This document shows positions 16,507 through 26,366 of a stretch of 64,000 nucleotides of DNA, piece after piece (within the stretch, counting starts at the first letter, position 1; each line of letters opens with the position of its first letter). Location: positions 3,439,001 to 3,503,000 of the forward strand of contig NZ_LT899436.1 in the NCBI RefSeq assembly GCF_900198195.1, written 5' to 3'. The notes below the pieces were generated by a model, which made no database searches, was not told the DNA's origin, and worked only from the letters and a program-made list of their open reading frames with translations. A program made the translations under genes and the position numbers. This stretch comes from Tenacibaculum jejuense (GTDB lineage Bacteria > Bacteroidota > Bacteroidia > Flavobacteriales > Flavobacteriaceae).

Positions 16507-19500
16507 TTAAAATGAAACATTTAAACCTAAAGAAATAGTTCTCGCTGGACTAAACGCATTACCATTTTGCGTACCTGCTAAGTTAAACTGTGGATCTAAT
16601 CCTCTACGTTTACTGCTTAAGTATAAGTTCTCTCCAGTAATAGATAATCTTAAGTTATCTAAACCATACTTACTAATCATTTCGCTATCAAAACTATATC
16701 CTAAGTTTACATTACGTAATGACCAGAAAGATCCGTCAGTTAAGAATCTATCTGAATTACCTCTTACTAAATTAGGGTTTCCACTCTCTATTCTTGGAAC
16801 ATTGGTAATGTCACCTGTTTGTTTCCAAGCATTTAATATATCTGGATGAATTGCTCCTCCGTAATCAGATGCATTTACCAAGGCTGAATATCCACCATCT
16901 AAAATACTTCCACCGATTCCATAATTCACTAAAAAGCTTAATGAAATTCCTTTATAACTTAAGCTGTTAGAAACAGACCCTAATAAGTCAGGAATAGATG
17001 AATCCCCAGTATATACTCTTTCAGTATCTTCCCAATCGTTAGTTGTTTCAATATTTCCATTTGTGTCTAATACTGGTACGCTTTCTCCATTTGCATCTAA
17101 CTCGTACTTGTAGAACAACTGATCTCCATTGGCTGGGTCAACACCCGCAGTTTTTAATAAATAAAAGTCAAATCTAGATCTTCCTTCAGCCCATCTCTTT
17201 GTTCCATTAACAAATGGATTAGGAATTGAAGTAATTTCATTCTCTAGTGTAGATGCTTGTAAAGTTATATCCCAATTAAAATCTCCCTTTCTAAATAAGT
17301 GAGCAGTTAAAGACATTTCTAAACCTTTATTAAACATATCTCCAGTGTTCTCTGGACGAACATTAATACCTAAACTTGGAGATATTGGCACATCAAATAA
17401 TAAATCAGTAGAATTACGCTTATAGTATTCAAAAGATCCATCTAATAAATTATCAAATAATGTGAACTCTAAAGCTACATCAAAATTTTCAATTGTTTCC
17501 CATTTAAGATCTCTATTTCCTAAATCAGAAATAACAAATGCTCCGTCTGCTGCATTTGAAGTAATTCCAAATCTTGCTTGGTATAAGAACCTATCAAAAA
17601 GATTATCGTTTCCTACTTCTCCCCAAGAAGATCTTACTTTAAGTCTATCTATAAAAGATACACTTTCCATGAATGCTTCTTTGTGGATATTCCATGAAGC
17701 ACCTACAGAGTAGAAATTACCCCATCTTGATTCAGGAGCAAAAACTGAAGAAGCATCTCTTCTGAATGACCCACTTAAAAAGTATTTATTATCAAAGTTA
17801 TAGTTTAATCTTGAAAAATAACCTTCTATTGTTTTCTTAGATGAAAAACCTTCTAAACTTACTACATTTGAAAAGTTATCAAATTCAAAAATACCTGTTG
17901 TAGATTGTACTGTAGCAAGTCCACTATTTTCAGAATAGTCATCTTCAAAACTTTCATGACCTAAAGTTAATTCTACATTGTGTTTTCCAAAACTTTTGTT
18001 GTATGTTAATACTTGGTTAAAGTTTTTAACATCTCTTCTAAATCTTCGCTCACTGTATCTTCCGTCAGGCTGTGCATCACCAATAATAGCATTTTCATAT
18101 CGTTTACGAAGACCTTCAACGATATCTGTACCATAGTTTAATCTAAGACGTAAACCATCAATTATTTTGAAATCTCCATAGAATCTGAAACCATATGTAT
18201 TGTTTTTATCTCTTTCATCATTTAATAATAATTCTTGTAAAGCATGACGTCCTTGATTTCTTGGTCTAGATCCAATGTTGTATTGTGGGAATCCTTCTCC
18301 ACTATCAAAAACTGGATTTCCAACATTATCACGAACTATATTTCCATTTCTGTCATTAACAAATACAGGATAAATAGATCCTATCCTTGCTGCAAAACCA
18401 AAAGGGTTTGCTATAGAATCTTCACCAGCGGAACTTGGCCCAACACCTTCAGAAATAGCAATATTTGCACTACCTCCTATCTTAATATAATCACTAACAT
18501 CAAAATCGGCATTAATTCTAGTTGTAAGTCTATCAAAATTAGCTCTTTGGATATACCCTTCTTCTTCTAAATATGAAGCTGAGAAAAATACTTTATGATT
18601 TTCTCCACCACCAGAAACATTTAAACTATAATTTTGTCTAAATCCTACTCTTTCCATAAAGTCGAACCAATCTAAAGATTGATAGATAACTCTTGCATTC
18701 GGGTTAATTTTACCATCTACTCCAACAATTTGATCGTTAGGAACGTTAAAAGGATTGTAACCTAATTGATTGTAAATGTTTGCTGATGCAAAATTTGGAT
18801 CTCCACCTGCTGCACTAGAGTTTTTTAATGCTTCCCACATTACCTCATAATATTGCTCTGGAGAAACTTGATCATATAAAGGATTTGCTCTTGTAATAAC
18901 ACCACTTTGTACAGAAGCACTTACTTTGATATCACCTTTACTACCGCTTTTAGTTGTGATGATTACTACTCCATTTGCAGCTCTGGCTCCGTATAAAGAT
19001 GTTGAAGCAGCATCTTTTAAAACAGTTAAAGATGCAATATCATCTTGACTTATCGCATTTATTGGACCTAAATACTGTACTCCATCAACAATATACATAG
19101 GATCTGTACTACCGTTTAAAGTACCAACACCACGAATTACGATGTTTGGCGAAGAACCTGGTTGACCGTTAGTAGAAGTAAACTGTACACCAGTAGCCTT
19201 ACCTTCAATTGCAGCAATAGGAGAAGTAACATTTCTAATTTCTAAATCACTAGAACCTACAACACTTGCAGAACCTGTAAAAGCTTCCTTTTTTGTTGTA
19301 CCATAAGCTACTACCACTACTTCATCAAGAATACTGTCACTTTCCATAGTCAGATTAATAGTATTAGAAATACCAACTACTCTTTCCACAGTTTTCATCC
19401 CAACAAAACTAAAAACTAAGATTTCTCCTTGTTTTACTTTGATAGAATATCTACCCTCTCCGTCTGTTTCTGTACCTTTAGAGGTATTTTTAACTATTAC

Positions 19501-19629
19501 GTTAACCCCTGGTAAAGGACCAACATCATCTGATACAACACCTTTTACTGTTATGTCTTGTGCGTTCACTTTAAAGATGACGCTCAAAAACAACAGCAAA
19601 TACATTGCACTTTTAAAACGAAATTTCAT
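16507..19629 (-). CDS. SusC/RagA family TonB-dependent outer-membrane transporter
   Basis: This 1040-residue protein has a signal peptide cut near VNAQ, then a carboxypeptidase-regulatory-like domain (about residues 27-105, VKGVVSDDVGPLPGVNV). Next come a TonB-box-like stretch (DEVVVVAYGTTKKEAFTG) and a plug (NIVIRGVGTLNGSTDPMYIVDG, TVLKDAASTSLYGARAANGVVIITTKSG). The remaining 800 residues form the 22-strand barrel, ending in a Phe (LGLNVSF). With SusD it imports a large ligand using TonB energy. No anti-sigma/ECF pair or hybrid sensor lies beside it; a minus-strand TAACTTTA 31 bases upstream is a near-match promoter. Confidence 0.95.
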   Translation of the reverse strand: MKFRFKSAMYLLLFLSVIFKVNAQDITVKGVVSDDVGPLPGVNVIVKNTSKGTETDGEGRYSIKVKQGEILVFSFVGMKTVERVVGISNTINLTMESDSILDEVVVVAYGTTKKEAFTGSASVVGSSDLEIRNVTSPIAAIEGKATGVQFTSTNGQPGSSPNIVIRGVGTLNGSTDPMYIVDGVQYLGPINAISQDDIASLTVLKDAASTSLYGARAANGVVIITTKSGSKGDIKVSASVQSGVITRANPLYDQVSPEQYYEVMWEALKNSSAAGGDPNFASANIYNQLGYNPFNVPNDQIVGVDGKINPNARVIYQSLDWFDFMERVGFRQNYSLNVSGGGENHKVFFSASYLEEEGYIQRANFDRLTTRINADFDVSDYIKIGGSANIAISEGVGPSSAGEDSIANPFGFAARIGSIYPVFVNDRNGNIVRDNVGNPVFDSGEGFPQYNIGSRPRNQGRHALQELLLNDERDKNNTYGFRFYGDFKIIDGLRLRLNYGTDIVEGLRKRYENAIIGDAQPDGRYSERRFRRDVKNFNQVLTYNKSFGKHNVELTLGHESFEDDYSENSGLATVQSTTGIFEFDNFSNVVSLEGFSSKKTIEGYFSRLNYNFDNKYFLSGSFRRDASSVFAPESRWGNFYSVGASWNIHKEAFMESVSFIDRLKVRSSWGEVGNDNLFDRFLYQARFGITSNAADGAFVISDLGNRDLKWETIENFDVALEFTLFDNLLDGSFEYYKRNSTDLLFDVPISPSLGINVRPENTGDMFNKGLEMSLTAHLFRKGDFNWDITLQASTLENEITSIPNPFVNGTKRWAEGRSRFDFYLLKTAGVDPANGDQLFYKYELDANGESVPVLDTNGNIETTNDWEDTERVYTGDSSIPDLLGSVSNSLSYKGISLSFLVNYGIGGSILDGGYSALVNASDYGGAIHPDILNAWKQTGDITNVPRIESGNPNLVRGNSDRFLTDGSFWSLRNVNLGYSFDSEMISKYGLDNLRLSITGENLYLSSKRRGLDPQFNLAGTQNGNAFSPARTISLGLNVSF

Positions 19630-19864
19630 AAAATTATTTAATTTAATTGATTAGGGGGCTAAAGTTATTCCGTATCTATGTTTGTTAAGATTCATTTGAA
19701 GTAAAACACCCTTTTTTTGATGTAAGCAATCCTTTTTAACACATAAAAATCTCAAATGTTAAAATCTAGTTATTTCAATGTTAAAGAATACGCCTTTACA
19801 AGTGATACTTCATTAACTTTTTTTAACTTCGCTAGTCAATCAACTCCAATATTATGAAGTTAAA

Positions 19865-20638
19865 ATGGACATAAAGTACATAACAGTTGATAATCAAAAA
19901 GTTGCTAGAACTAGAATAGAGAAATTATTGAATAATTATCACTCTTTTCAGTCTGTTGGAAGTTTTTCTAATGGTGCAGAAGCTATAGATCATATCAATT
20001 ATTTAAATCCAGATGTTGTTTTTTTAGACATACAGGTTGAAGACATGTCGGGTTTTGATATTATTGAGCGTACTTCCCCAAGTACAAGACCTTTATTTGT
20101 TTTTATAACTGAGGATGGAGGCTTTGCTCATAAAGCTTTTGATTATTTAGCTTTCGATTATATCGTTAAACCATTCAGTGACAATAGAATACACCAATCT
20201 ATTAATAACATTATCAATCACAAGAAAAAAGATGAATTACTAAACATTCAATCTAGTATAAAAGATATCTTGTCATTGATTCAGCAAAAAGAGATTTCTG
20301 AAAATAAAAAAATCAATATTAAATCTGGAAATAAGATTTTGTTTATAGAAACAGATACTATAAAACATATTTCTGCGTCTGGTTACTATGTTGAAATTTT
20401 TACAACTGATAATAAAATGCATTTATTGAGGGAATCATTATCTAGTTTAATACGAAGATTGAACTCGCCTAAGTTTATGCGTATACATAGATCAACTATT
20501 ATTAACTCTGATTTTATTGAAGAAATTATAGTTTCTAATTATGGTGAAACTGATGTAAAAATCACAGGAGTAAAAACTACTTTTAGAGTAAGTAAAGGAT
20601 ACAAAAAAGAGTTTCAAGAATTAATAGGAATTAAATAA
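19865..20638 (+). CDS. LytTR-family response regulator
   Basis: This 257-residue protein has a receiver domain at residues 1-120 with phospho-acceptor Asp55 (VVFLDIQ) and Lys in YIVKPF. A linker and a LytTR DNA-binding domain follow (residues about 155-250, INIKSGNKILFIETDTIKHI and FMRIHRSTIINSDFI). The acidic pocket reads Val-Asp9-Asn10-Gln, where most receivers have two or three acidic residues, so metal binding and phosphorylation may be weakened. No histidine kinase is next to it. It is divergent from the SusC gene across 235 bases, so control of that pair is possible but unproven. Confidence 0.88.
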   Translation: MDIKYITVDNQKVARTRIEKLLNNYHSFQSVGSFSNGAEAIDHINYLNPDVVFLDIQVEDMSGFDIIERTSPSTRPLFVFITEDGGFAHKAFDYLAFDYIVKPFSDNRIHQSINNIINHKKKDELLNIQSSIKDILSLIQQKEISENKKINIKSGNKILFIETDTIKHISASGYYVEIFTTDNKMHLLRESLSSLIRRLNSPKFMRIHRSTIINSDFIEEIIVSNYGETDVKITGVKTTFRVSKGYKKEFQELIGIK

Positions 20639-20665
20639 TATAAATTATTTGTTAATTTCGATCTA

Positions 20666-21466
20666 ATGAAACTTGAGGTAACCGATCAGCTTCATAGAAG
20701 TATAATACTGGATAAGAAGCCAAAACGAATTATATCATTAGTACCAAGTCAAACTGAATTGCTGTTTGATTTAGGTTTAGAAGAATATATTGTTGGCATC
20801 ACCAAATTCTGTGTGCATCCTTATCACTTAAAGCAATCTAAAACTATTGTTGGTGGAACAAAAAATGTAAAGCTAGAACGAATTAAGGAATTAGCTCCAG
20901 ACATTATTTTGTGTAACAAAGAGGAAAACACACAAGAAATCGTTGAAGCATGTGAAAAAATAGCACCTGTTCATGTTTCAAATATCTTTAATTTAAATGA
21001 TACTATAGAATTGATGCATCAATACGGTACATTATTTTCTTGCAGAACTGAAACCCAAAAAATTATTCAGAAATTAGAATTCAAAATTTCTGACTTCAAA
21101 GAGTTTATTAAAGATGTAACACCAAAAAAAGTAGCCTATTTTATTTGGAGAAATCCATGGATGACTGCTGGAAATCATACTTTTATCAATCATATTTTAG
21201 AACTAAATAAATTTGAAAACATTTACAAAAATAAAGATCGATATCCAGAAATTGAGCTTAAAAAAATACGATTAGAAGGAGATCCTGACTTAGTTTTTTT
21301 ATCATCTGAACCTTATCCTTTTAAGGAAGAACACGCTTTTGAAATTGGAAGATTTACACACCATGCGAAAACTGTATTTGTAGACGGAGAGTTGTTTTCT
21401 TGGTACGGTAGCAGACTTTTAAAATCTTTCGATTATTTTAAAAAATTACACCAAAGAATTGTCTAA
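20666..21466 (+). CDS. BtuF-like helical-backbone metal/corrinoid-binding protein lacking a signal peptide
   Basis: This 266-residue protein matches the periplasmic binding protein fold of BtuF/FhuD-like receptors: PKRIISLVPSQTELLFDLG at the start, ERIKELAPDIILCNKEEN, a long connecting helix and a C-terminal lobe with PDLVFLSSEPYPF. It starts directly with the mature domain and has no export signal. Either it works in the cytoplasm or an upstream piece has been lost; many Flavobacteria carry this form. No transporter genes are adjacent. Its 3' end overlaps the next gene by 21 bases tail to tail. Confidence 0.8.
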   Translation: MKLEVTDQLHRSIILDKKPKRIISLVPSQTELLFDLGLEEYIVGITKFCVHPYHLKQSKTIVGGTKNVKLERIKELAPDIILCNKEENTQEIVEACEKIAPVHVSNIFNLNDTIELMHQYGTLFSCRTETQKIIQKLEFKISDFKEFIKDVTPKKVAYFIWRNPWMTAGNHTFINHILELNKFENIYKNKDRYPEIELKKIRLEGDPDLVFLSSEPYPFKEEHAFEIGRFTHHAKTVFVDGELFSWYGSRLLKSFDYFKKLHQRIV

Positions 21467-21631
21467 ATAATTCACTCGATTAATTTTTTCTAAAACTTTC
21501 ATAGCTTTATAAAAAGCCATGTCACTTTTAGGTTCATCAACATACTTATAATCATTAGATTGTTCTATCAATTTTCGATAGCGTTCTTCTAGATGTTTTT
21601 TATAACGTGATAGTTGATTTAAACGTGACAT
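21446..21631 (-). CDS. small conserved-looking helical protein (61 residues)
   Basis: The protein is basic, Tyr-rich and probably all helical (RYKKHLEERYRKLIEQSND, then DMAFYKAMKVLEKINRV). It has no signal or membrane segment. Its composition and heptad-like pattern look coding. It overlaps the end of the BtuF-like gene on the other strand by 21 bases. I think it belongs to a family of tiny Flavobacteriaceae proteins with no known role, but cannot confirm this. Confidence 0.6.
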   Translation of the reverse strand: MSRLNQLSRYKKHLEERYRKLIEQSNDYKYVDEPKSDMAFYKAMKVLEKINRVNYLDNSLV

Positions 21632-21689
21632 GGCTCTTCATATTTCCATTAAATATAATAATAAAAAACTGAAAAACAAATATTTAACA

Positions 21690-22400
21690 CTATCTATTAT
21701 CTTGTAAAGCAAATACTTTTCTTAACAAATCTGTATTACGCAATCCTATTTTATTTCTGATTCCTTTCTCTTCAACAGCAATCATTGTAAACACTCCTTG
21801 TAATGCTTCTGTAGTGACATAATCTGTTAAATCTGGATTTACCTTATTTACGAAAGGAATAGCATTATATTTCGAAATTAAATTCGCCCATATTTTATCA
21901 GCTCCTACCTTTCCAAAAGATCTTTTAATTACTGGATTGAATTTAGAATATAAAGCAGTTTTTGTTCTTCCTTCTAAATAACTTGTAGCTGCATTATCAT
22001 TTCCTAATAAAATATTTTTAGCATCATTAAAAGTAATTCCTTTTACTGCATTTACAAAAATTGGAGTCGATGTTTTTACTGCATCTTCTGCTGCTCTATT
22101 TAAAGCTTTTATTCCTTCGTCTGCTAATTTACTCAACCCGATCTTTCTTAGTCCGCTATCTACTGACTTAAGTTCTTTTGGCAATAGTATTTTTACCAGT
22201 TCATTTCTGTAAAAACCATCTTTAGCTGTAAGTTTTGTTACCTGATGTTGAATTCCATTATCTAAAGCTTGTCTTAAACCTTCACCAATTTGCGCTTGGG
22301 TTAATGCTCCTCCTTGTGGTAACTGACTTGCTATTTTTTGTAATTCATCGCATCCTACAAATTGTAACGCGATACATACTATTAAAAGTCTTTTAATCAT
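21690..22400 (-). CDS. DUF4197 domain lipoprotein
   Basis: This 236-residue protein has a lipobox in ALQFVGCDEL. It matches DUF4197: ALTQAQIGEGLRQALDNGI, VKILLPKELKSVD, GITFNDAKNILLGNDNAATSYL and the C-terminal TEALQGVFTMIAVEEKGIR. The family is widespread in Proteobacteria and Bacteroidota and its function is not known. It is mostly helical and probably faces the periplasm. Confidence 0.88.
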   Translation of the reverse strand: MIKRLLIVCIALQFVGCDELQKIASQLPQGGALTQAQIGEGLRQALDNGIQHQVTKLTAKDGFYRNELVKILLPKELKSVDSGLRKIGLSKLADEGIKALNRAAEDAVKTSTPIFVNAVKGITFNDAKNILLGNDNAATSYLEGRTKTALYSKFNPVIKRSFGKVGADKIWANLISKYNAIPFVNKVNPDLTDYVTTEALQGVFTMIAVEEKGIRNKIGLRNTDLLRKVFALQDNR

Positions 22401-22453
22401 ATCTATTGAATTTATTTATTTCTCTATTAGAACCTGTATTTTCTGTAAAGTCA

Positions 22454-22618
22454 CTACTTTTTAAAGCTATCTGTATTTCTATCATATCCGTAAGGACAAT
22501 GCTTACATCCGCTTTTACAACAATAACCTCTTCTTAAATGATATTCTTCCTTAAAAACTCGATATCCTTGTTCATTTGTATAATACTCATGCGGCTCTGG
22601 TTTTAAAATCTTCGTCAT
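22454..22618 (-). CDS. DUF5522 small Cys-rich protein (54 residues)
   Basis: I translated the gap by hand and found a 54-codon frame with ATG at 22618 and stop at 22454. The C-terminal part reads RRGYCCKSGCKHCPYGYD. This arrangement of four Cys and one His is the hallmark of DUF5522 and could bind a metal. The family usually occurs as a stand-alone small protein of unknown function. It lies upstream of the DUF4197 gene in the same direction and may share its transcript. Confidence 0.8.
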   Translation of the reverse strand: MTKILKPEPHEYYTNEQGYRVFKEEYHLRRGYCCKSGCKHCPYGYDRNTDSFKK

Positions 22619-22666
22619 ATTACAAATATATTATTTTGATTCGCAGAAAAGGCGGTATTTCTTCAT

Positions 22667-22697
22667 AAAAAAACCTCCTAAAAAGGAGGTTTTTTTA
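22667..22697. terminator. terminator of the ABC/M1 operon
   Basis: AAAAAAACCTCC (22667-22678) pairs with GGAGGTTTTTTT (22685-22696). It lies just past the M1 fusion stop and separates it from the DUF5522 gene; A and T runs allow both directions. Confidence 0.85.
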
Positions 22698-22701
22698 TGC
22701 T

Positions 22702-25700
22702 TTATAACTTTCTTCGATTGTCATCTGACTTAGTATCAATCAGTTTATTGTATGGATCTATACCAACTTCTACTGGTTTTTTGTCAACAATTATAGAAAC
22801 AGTATTATGTATTTGTGTAATCTTATGTTTCTTTAAATACAATTCTACTTTTTTGTTTTTTCCATCTACTTCTTCTTCCGCAAAAATCCCAACGTCGATG
22901 TAATCCGCTAATGGAACGGAAAGTACTGGTTTTTTCATTTTTTCAGATTGATATGAAATCGTATCTCCAGCTTTTTCTCCATAATAACGTTTACCTAAAT
23001 CATCGTTTCGATACTTACTAACGTTAAATGTAATATCTACTTGATATTTTCCATTATCTAACTCTTTTGATGAAGCTTCGACTATTTTGTTTCTATACAA
23101 TGTAATCGTTTCAAACATGTCTTTAATTACATACTTTAAACTATCTGGTGTTTTTTGATTGATATAATCTACCATTTCTAAAGATGTTGTATACGGAGCA
23201 TCTTGAAACTTCACTTTTTCTACGTATGCTTGTAAAGCACTATTTAAGTTCTCTTCACCGATATAGTCGCTTAATGCATAAAACACTAAAGATCCTTTTT
23301 GATAGTGGATATAACCTTGACCGTCGTTATACATTAACGGTTTTTCTCTTTTTCTTTCAAAAGTTCTTTGCGTTAAATATCCATCTAAAGCATCTTTTAA
23401 GAACTTACGCATCTCTGTTTTTCCTGTTTTATGTTCTAATACTTTTAATGAAACATATTCAGATAAACTTTCAGAAAGCATTGTTGCACCTAACACATCT
23501 GCTCCAATTACTTGATGTGCCCACCATTGATGTGCCAATTCATGAACTGTTACAGAAAAAGGATAATTCACTCCTTCATCTTCTTCATCTACATCTGCTA
23601 TGAATCCAATTGCTTCAGAAAATGGAATTGTGTTTGGGAATGATTGCGCAAAAGTTCCTCCTGTTTTTGGAAATTCTATAATTCTAACCTGTTTATGCTG
23701 ATACGGACTAAAACTCTTTGAATTATAATCTAAGGAAGCTTTTATTCCTTCAAACATACGATCTAAATTATACTCATGACCTTTGTGATAATAAATTTCA
23801 AGATTTACATCTTTCCACTTGTCTTTTTTCACCTCATAACGCGCAGAATTAAACGCATAGAAGTTTAAAATTTTACTATCCATTTTATAATGGAAATAAC
23901 GACGGCCATCTTTTACCCATTCTTTTTGTAAATACCCAGGAGCAATTGCTATTTGATCTTCAGCAGTAGAAACAGTAGCTTCAAAATCAATCCAATCACT
24001 ATCTTTTGAAATATAAGTATCTCCAAGCGCCGTACTATCTGAAGGGTGCGGTTTTAAATCATTTTTTGGTAAACCGTACTTTTCACGAGTTTTATCATCT
24101 CTTAATTCTCCTCCATCCGAATAACCAAATGATGGGAAAATACTACTATTCATAAAGGTACCATTCTCACGAACTGGTGAATTTTTTCTCCAGAATGTAT
24201 TTGGTTTATTTTTCACGGTAAAATTTAACTCTAAACTATCTCCTGGTTGTAAAGGAGTTTTTAACTTATAAATATCAAAATTCTGAATAGTATCTTCAAG
24301 AACTAAATCTGTATCTCGATTAAATTTAAAAGTACTTGGATAATTATTATGATTTAAAAACAGGCTATCAATCACCTCATCTGTTTTATTAATCATTTTA
24401 TATGTTCCTGAAGATTTAAAATCATAAGAACTAGGATATAAATCCATATTTACGTTAACAGCAACAATTCTCGGTTGAGCTTTTCCTTGATATTGCTTAT
24501 AATCCTTTTCCCACTTTACTCGTAATTCTTCTCTTTCTTTACTAGAAGTACGTTCATTCTTTATATTATTTTCATAATAAATTCTTCCTCCTAAACCTAT
24601 AAAAGCTACTAAAGACACGGCTAAAACTAATCCGCTCTTTAAACTAAATCGTTGTTTAAATATTGATAAACGCTCTTTAAATGAATGCGGAATTCCACGA
24701 ACCCAAAATAAGCTTACTAAGACTAATAAAATAGTACAGAAAAGAGCCCAGTATGTTTTATAAGTAAAATAACCTCTTAATGAAGACCCGTAACCATTCA
24801 TATCGGAATAATTAAAGCCTGGACCTTGATTAAATTTAAAAATTGATTGTTCCACTCCAATAATACCTAAAAGTGGAAAACCTATATTTAATACCAATAA
24901 AACGACCAAACCAACATAAGGATTTCGAAATAATGTTTGAATAAATAATGCCATAATAGCCCACAAAGCATAATATGTAAATTCCAACACAAACAATTCA
25001 AAAAAGTAATGCCCGAATTCATAATTATAAAAACCTTTGTAGGTTTGATAAATAATACCAGATAACATTACTAAAAATAGCACAACTAATTGTACCTTTA
25101 AAAGTGCTGTTAACTTCGATAACCAAAACACCCAATTTGGCATTGGTGTTACATCTACAATATGATTAGCATTTACCATTCTTCCTCTGTGTACTAGCAG
25201 ACCCGCATATAAAAAAGTAATTACTACCATAGATAATGAAAATGTCGCCATACTGGTCTGTAACATTTTCCAAGTTACTGGTAATGTCTCTGTACCAAAA
25301 ATACGTCCTGTTTGCGATAATCCTGAAATTGTTAAAAGAATTCCAACTAAAGCAATTGCAATAAATGGTAATGATTTAACTACAAATACAAAATTAATCT
25401 TTGAAAGCTTCCATAAACTTTTTAGATTATGTAGTGAAGAATAACTATAAATAACTTCAGGAAGATTAATTCTGGTAATTCCTCCAAAATTCTTTTTTAT
25501 TGCACGAATTTCTTTTTCTTTTTTAAACCAACTAAAAGTTATTCCGTTCTGACTGAAAGAAAATTTCTTGAATACAACTCCAAAAATAAAACTTGAAACT
25601 CCCAACCAAATTAATCTATTATAAATAATTATATCCTTTAAAGGCAGAGTTAATTCGTTTTTCTCTGCAATAGTCCAATAACGTGTATAATAACTTAATG

Positions 25701-26355
25701 CTGAACTTCCAAATGGATCTAATAAACCTCCTAAAACTCTATTTTCTTGTTGCCCTATCATTGAAGCAATTAATCCTTGAAAAAAAAGAACTACCAACAC
25801 ACTAATAAAACCTGCTGCTATATTTCTACCAAAAGTTACCACTGCAAAAACAATAGCTCCAAAAAATAACAAATTAGGAATTACATATACCAAATACGCA
25901 TGCAAATATGAGCTAAAACGAAATGCTCCAACCAACTCTGGATTTGTCCCTGGTAATCTAAACCCTATTACCATTCCTAAACCTGCAAAAAATAAAATCA
26001 AAGTCACAATGGTTAAACCACTTAAAAACTTAGCAAATAAATAATTGGTTTTTGTAAATGGATAAGAATATAAAATAGAGTGCATTTCACTCTTATAATC
26101 TCTAAAAATAGTAACTCCTATTATAGAAGGTAATAAAAAGAATATAAGTACACTCATTGTGTTAAACCAACGATTTACTTCTATAGGAGAATTGACTATT
26201 TCATTTCCTCCAGTAATACCAGAAATACTATCAAAAATCCCAGCACTATCGGCAGAAAAGAAAATAGAAGCTATTAAAAAAATAGCTAAATAAATGTAAA
26301 AAGCTGGTTTCTTAAACCAGTACTTTACTTCATGCTTAAATATTGTATAAAACAT
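22702..26355 (-). CDS. ABC-2 type permease fused to an M1 aminopeptidase domain
   Basis: This 1217-residue protein has two parts. Residues 1 to about 600 hold two ABC-2 permease blocks with about a dozen membrane helices. Residues about 620-1190 form an M1 gluzincin domain with HELAHQWW (His938, Glu939, His942) and the downstream zinc ligand Glu in SESLSEY. The exopeptidase motif GxMEN is not seen; the matching place reads GGTFAQSF, so true aminopeptidase activity is uncertain. The layout is known in Bacteroidota. The paired ATPase gene lies 11 bases upstream, so the two form a complete exporter with a peptidase facing outward. Confidence 0.9.
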   Translation of the reverse strand: MFYTIFKHEVKYWFKKPAFYIYLAIFLIASIFFSADSAGIFDSISGITGGNEIVNSPIEVNRWFNTMSVLIFFLLPSIIGVTIFRDYKSEMHSILYSYPFTKTNYLFAKFLSGLTIVTLILFFAGLGMVIGFRLPGTNPELVGAFRFSSYLHAYLVYVIPNLLFFGAIVFAVVTFGRNIAAGFISVLVVLFFQGLIASMIGQQENRVLGGLLDPFGSSALSYYTRYWTIAEKNELTLPLKDIIIYNRLIWLGVSSFIFGVVFKKFSFSQNGITFSWFKKEKEIRAIKKNFGGITRINLPEVIYSYSSLHNLKSLWKLSKINFVFVVKSLPFIAIALVGILLTISGLSQTGRIFGTETLPVTWKMLQTSMATFSLSMVVITFLYAGLLVHRGRMVNANHIVDVTPMPNWVFWLSKLTALLKVQLVVLFLVMLSGIIYQTYKGFYNYEFGHYFFELFVLEFTYYALWAIMALFIQTLFRNPYVGLVVLLVLNIGFPLLGIIGVEQSIFKFNQGPGFNYSDMNGYGSSLRGYFTYKTYWALFCTILLVLVSLFWVRGIPHSFKERLSIFKQRFSLKSGLVLAVSLVAFIGLGGRIYYENNIKNERTSSKEREELRVKWEKDYKQYQGKAQPRIVAVNVNMDLYPSSYDFKSSGTYKMINKTDEVIDSLFLNHNNYPSTFKFNRDTDLVLEDTIQNFDIYKLKTPLQPGDSLELNFTVKNKPNTFWRKNSPVRENGTFMNSSIFPSFGYSDGGELRDDKTREKYGLPKNDLKPHPSDSTALGDTYISKDSDWIDFEATVSTAEDQIAIAPGYLQKEWVKDGRRYFHYKMDSKILNFYAFNSARYEVKKDKWKDVNLEIYYHKGHEYNLDRMFEGIKASLDYNSKSFSPYQHKQVRIIEFPKTGGTFAQSFPNTIPFSEAIGFIADVDEEDEGVNYPFSVTVHELAHQWWAHQVIGADVLGATMLSESLSEYVSLKVLEHKTGKTEMRKFLKDALDGYLTQRTFERKREKPLMYNDGQGYIHYQKGSLVFYALSDYIGEENLNSALQAYVEKVKFQDAPYTTSLEMVDYINQKTPDSLKYVIKDMFETITLYRNKIVEASSKELDNGKYQVDITFNVSKYRNDDLGKRYYGEKAGDTISYQSEKMKKPVLSVPLADYIDVGIFAEEEVDGKNKKVELYLKKHKITQIHNTVSIIVDKKPVEVGIDPYNKLIDTKSDDNRRKL

Positions 26356-26366
26356 AATTCTAAATA

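Noticed and set aside
18244..18570. Open frame on the plus strand inside the SusC gene
   Set aside because: Composition (Ser/Ile/Asn-rich, no motif) is that of an antisense reading of a barrel gene.
23184..23603. Open frame on the plus strand inside the M1 fusion gene
   Set aside because: It is an antisense shadow rich in Leu/His with no family features, fully inside a well-supported gene.
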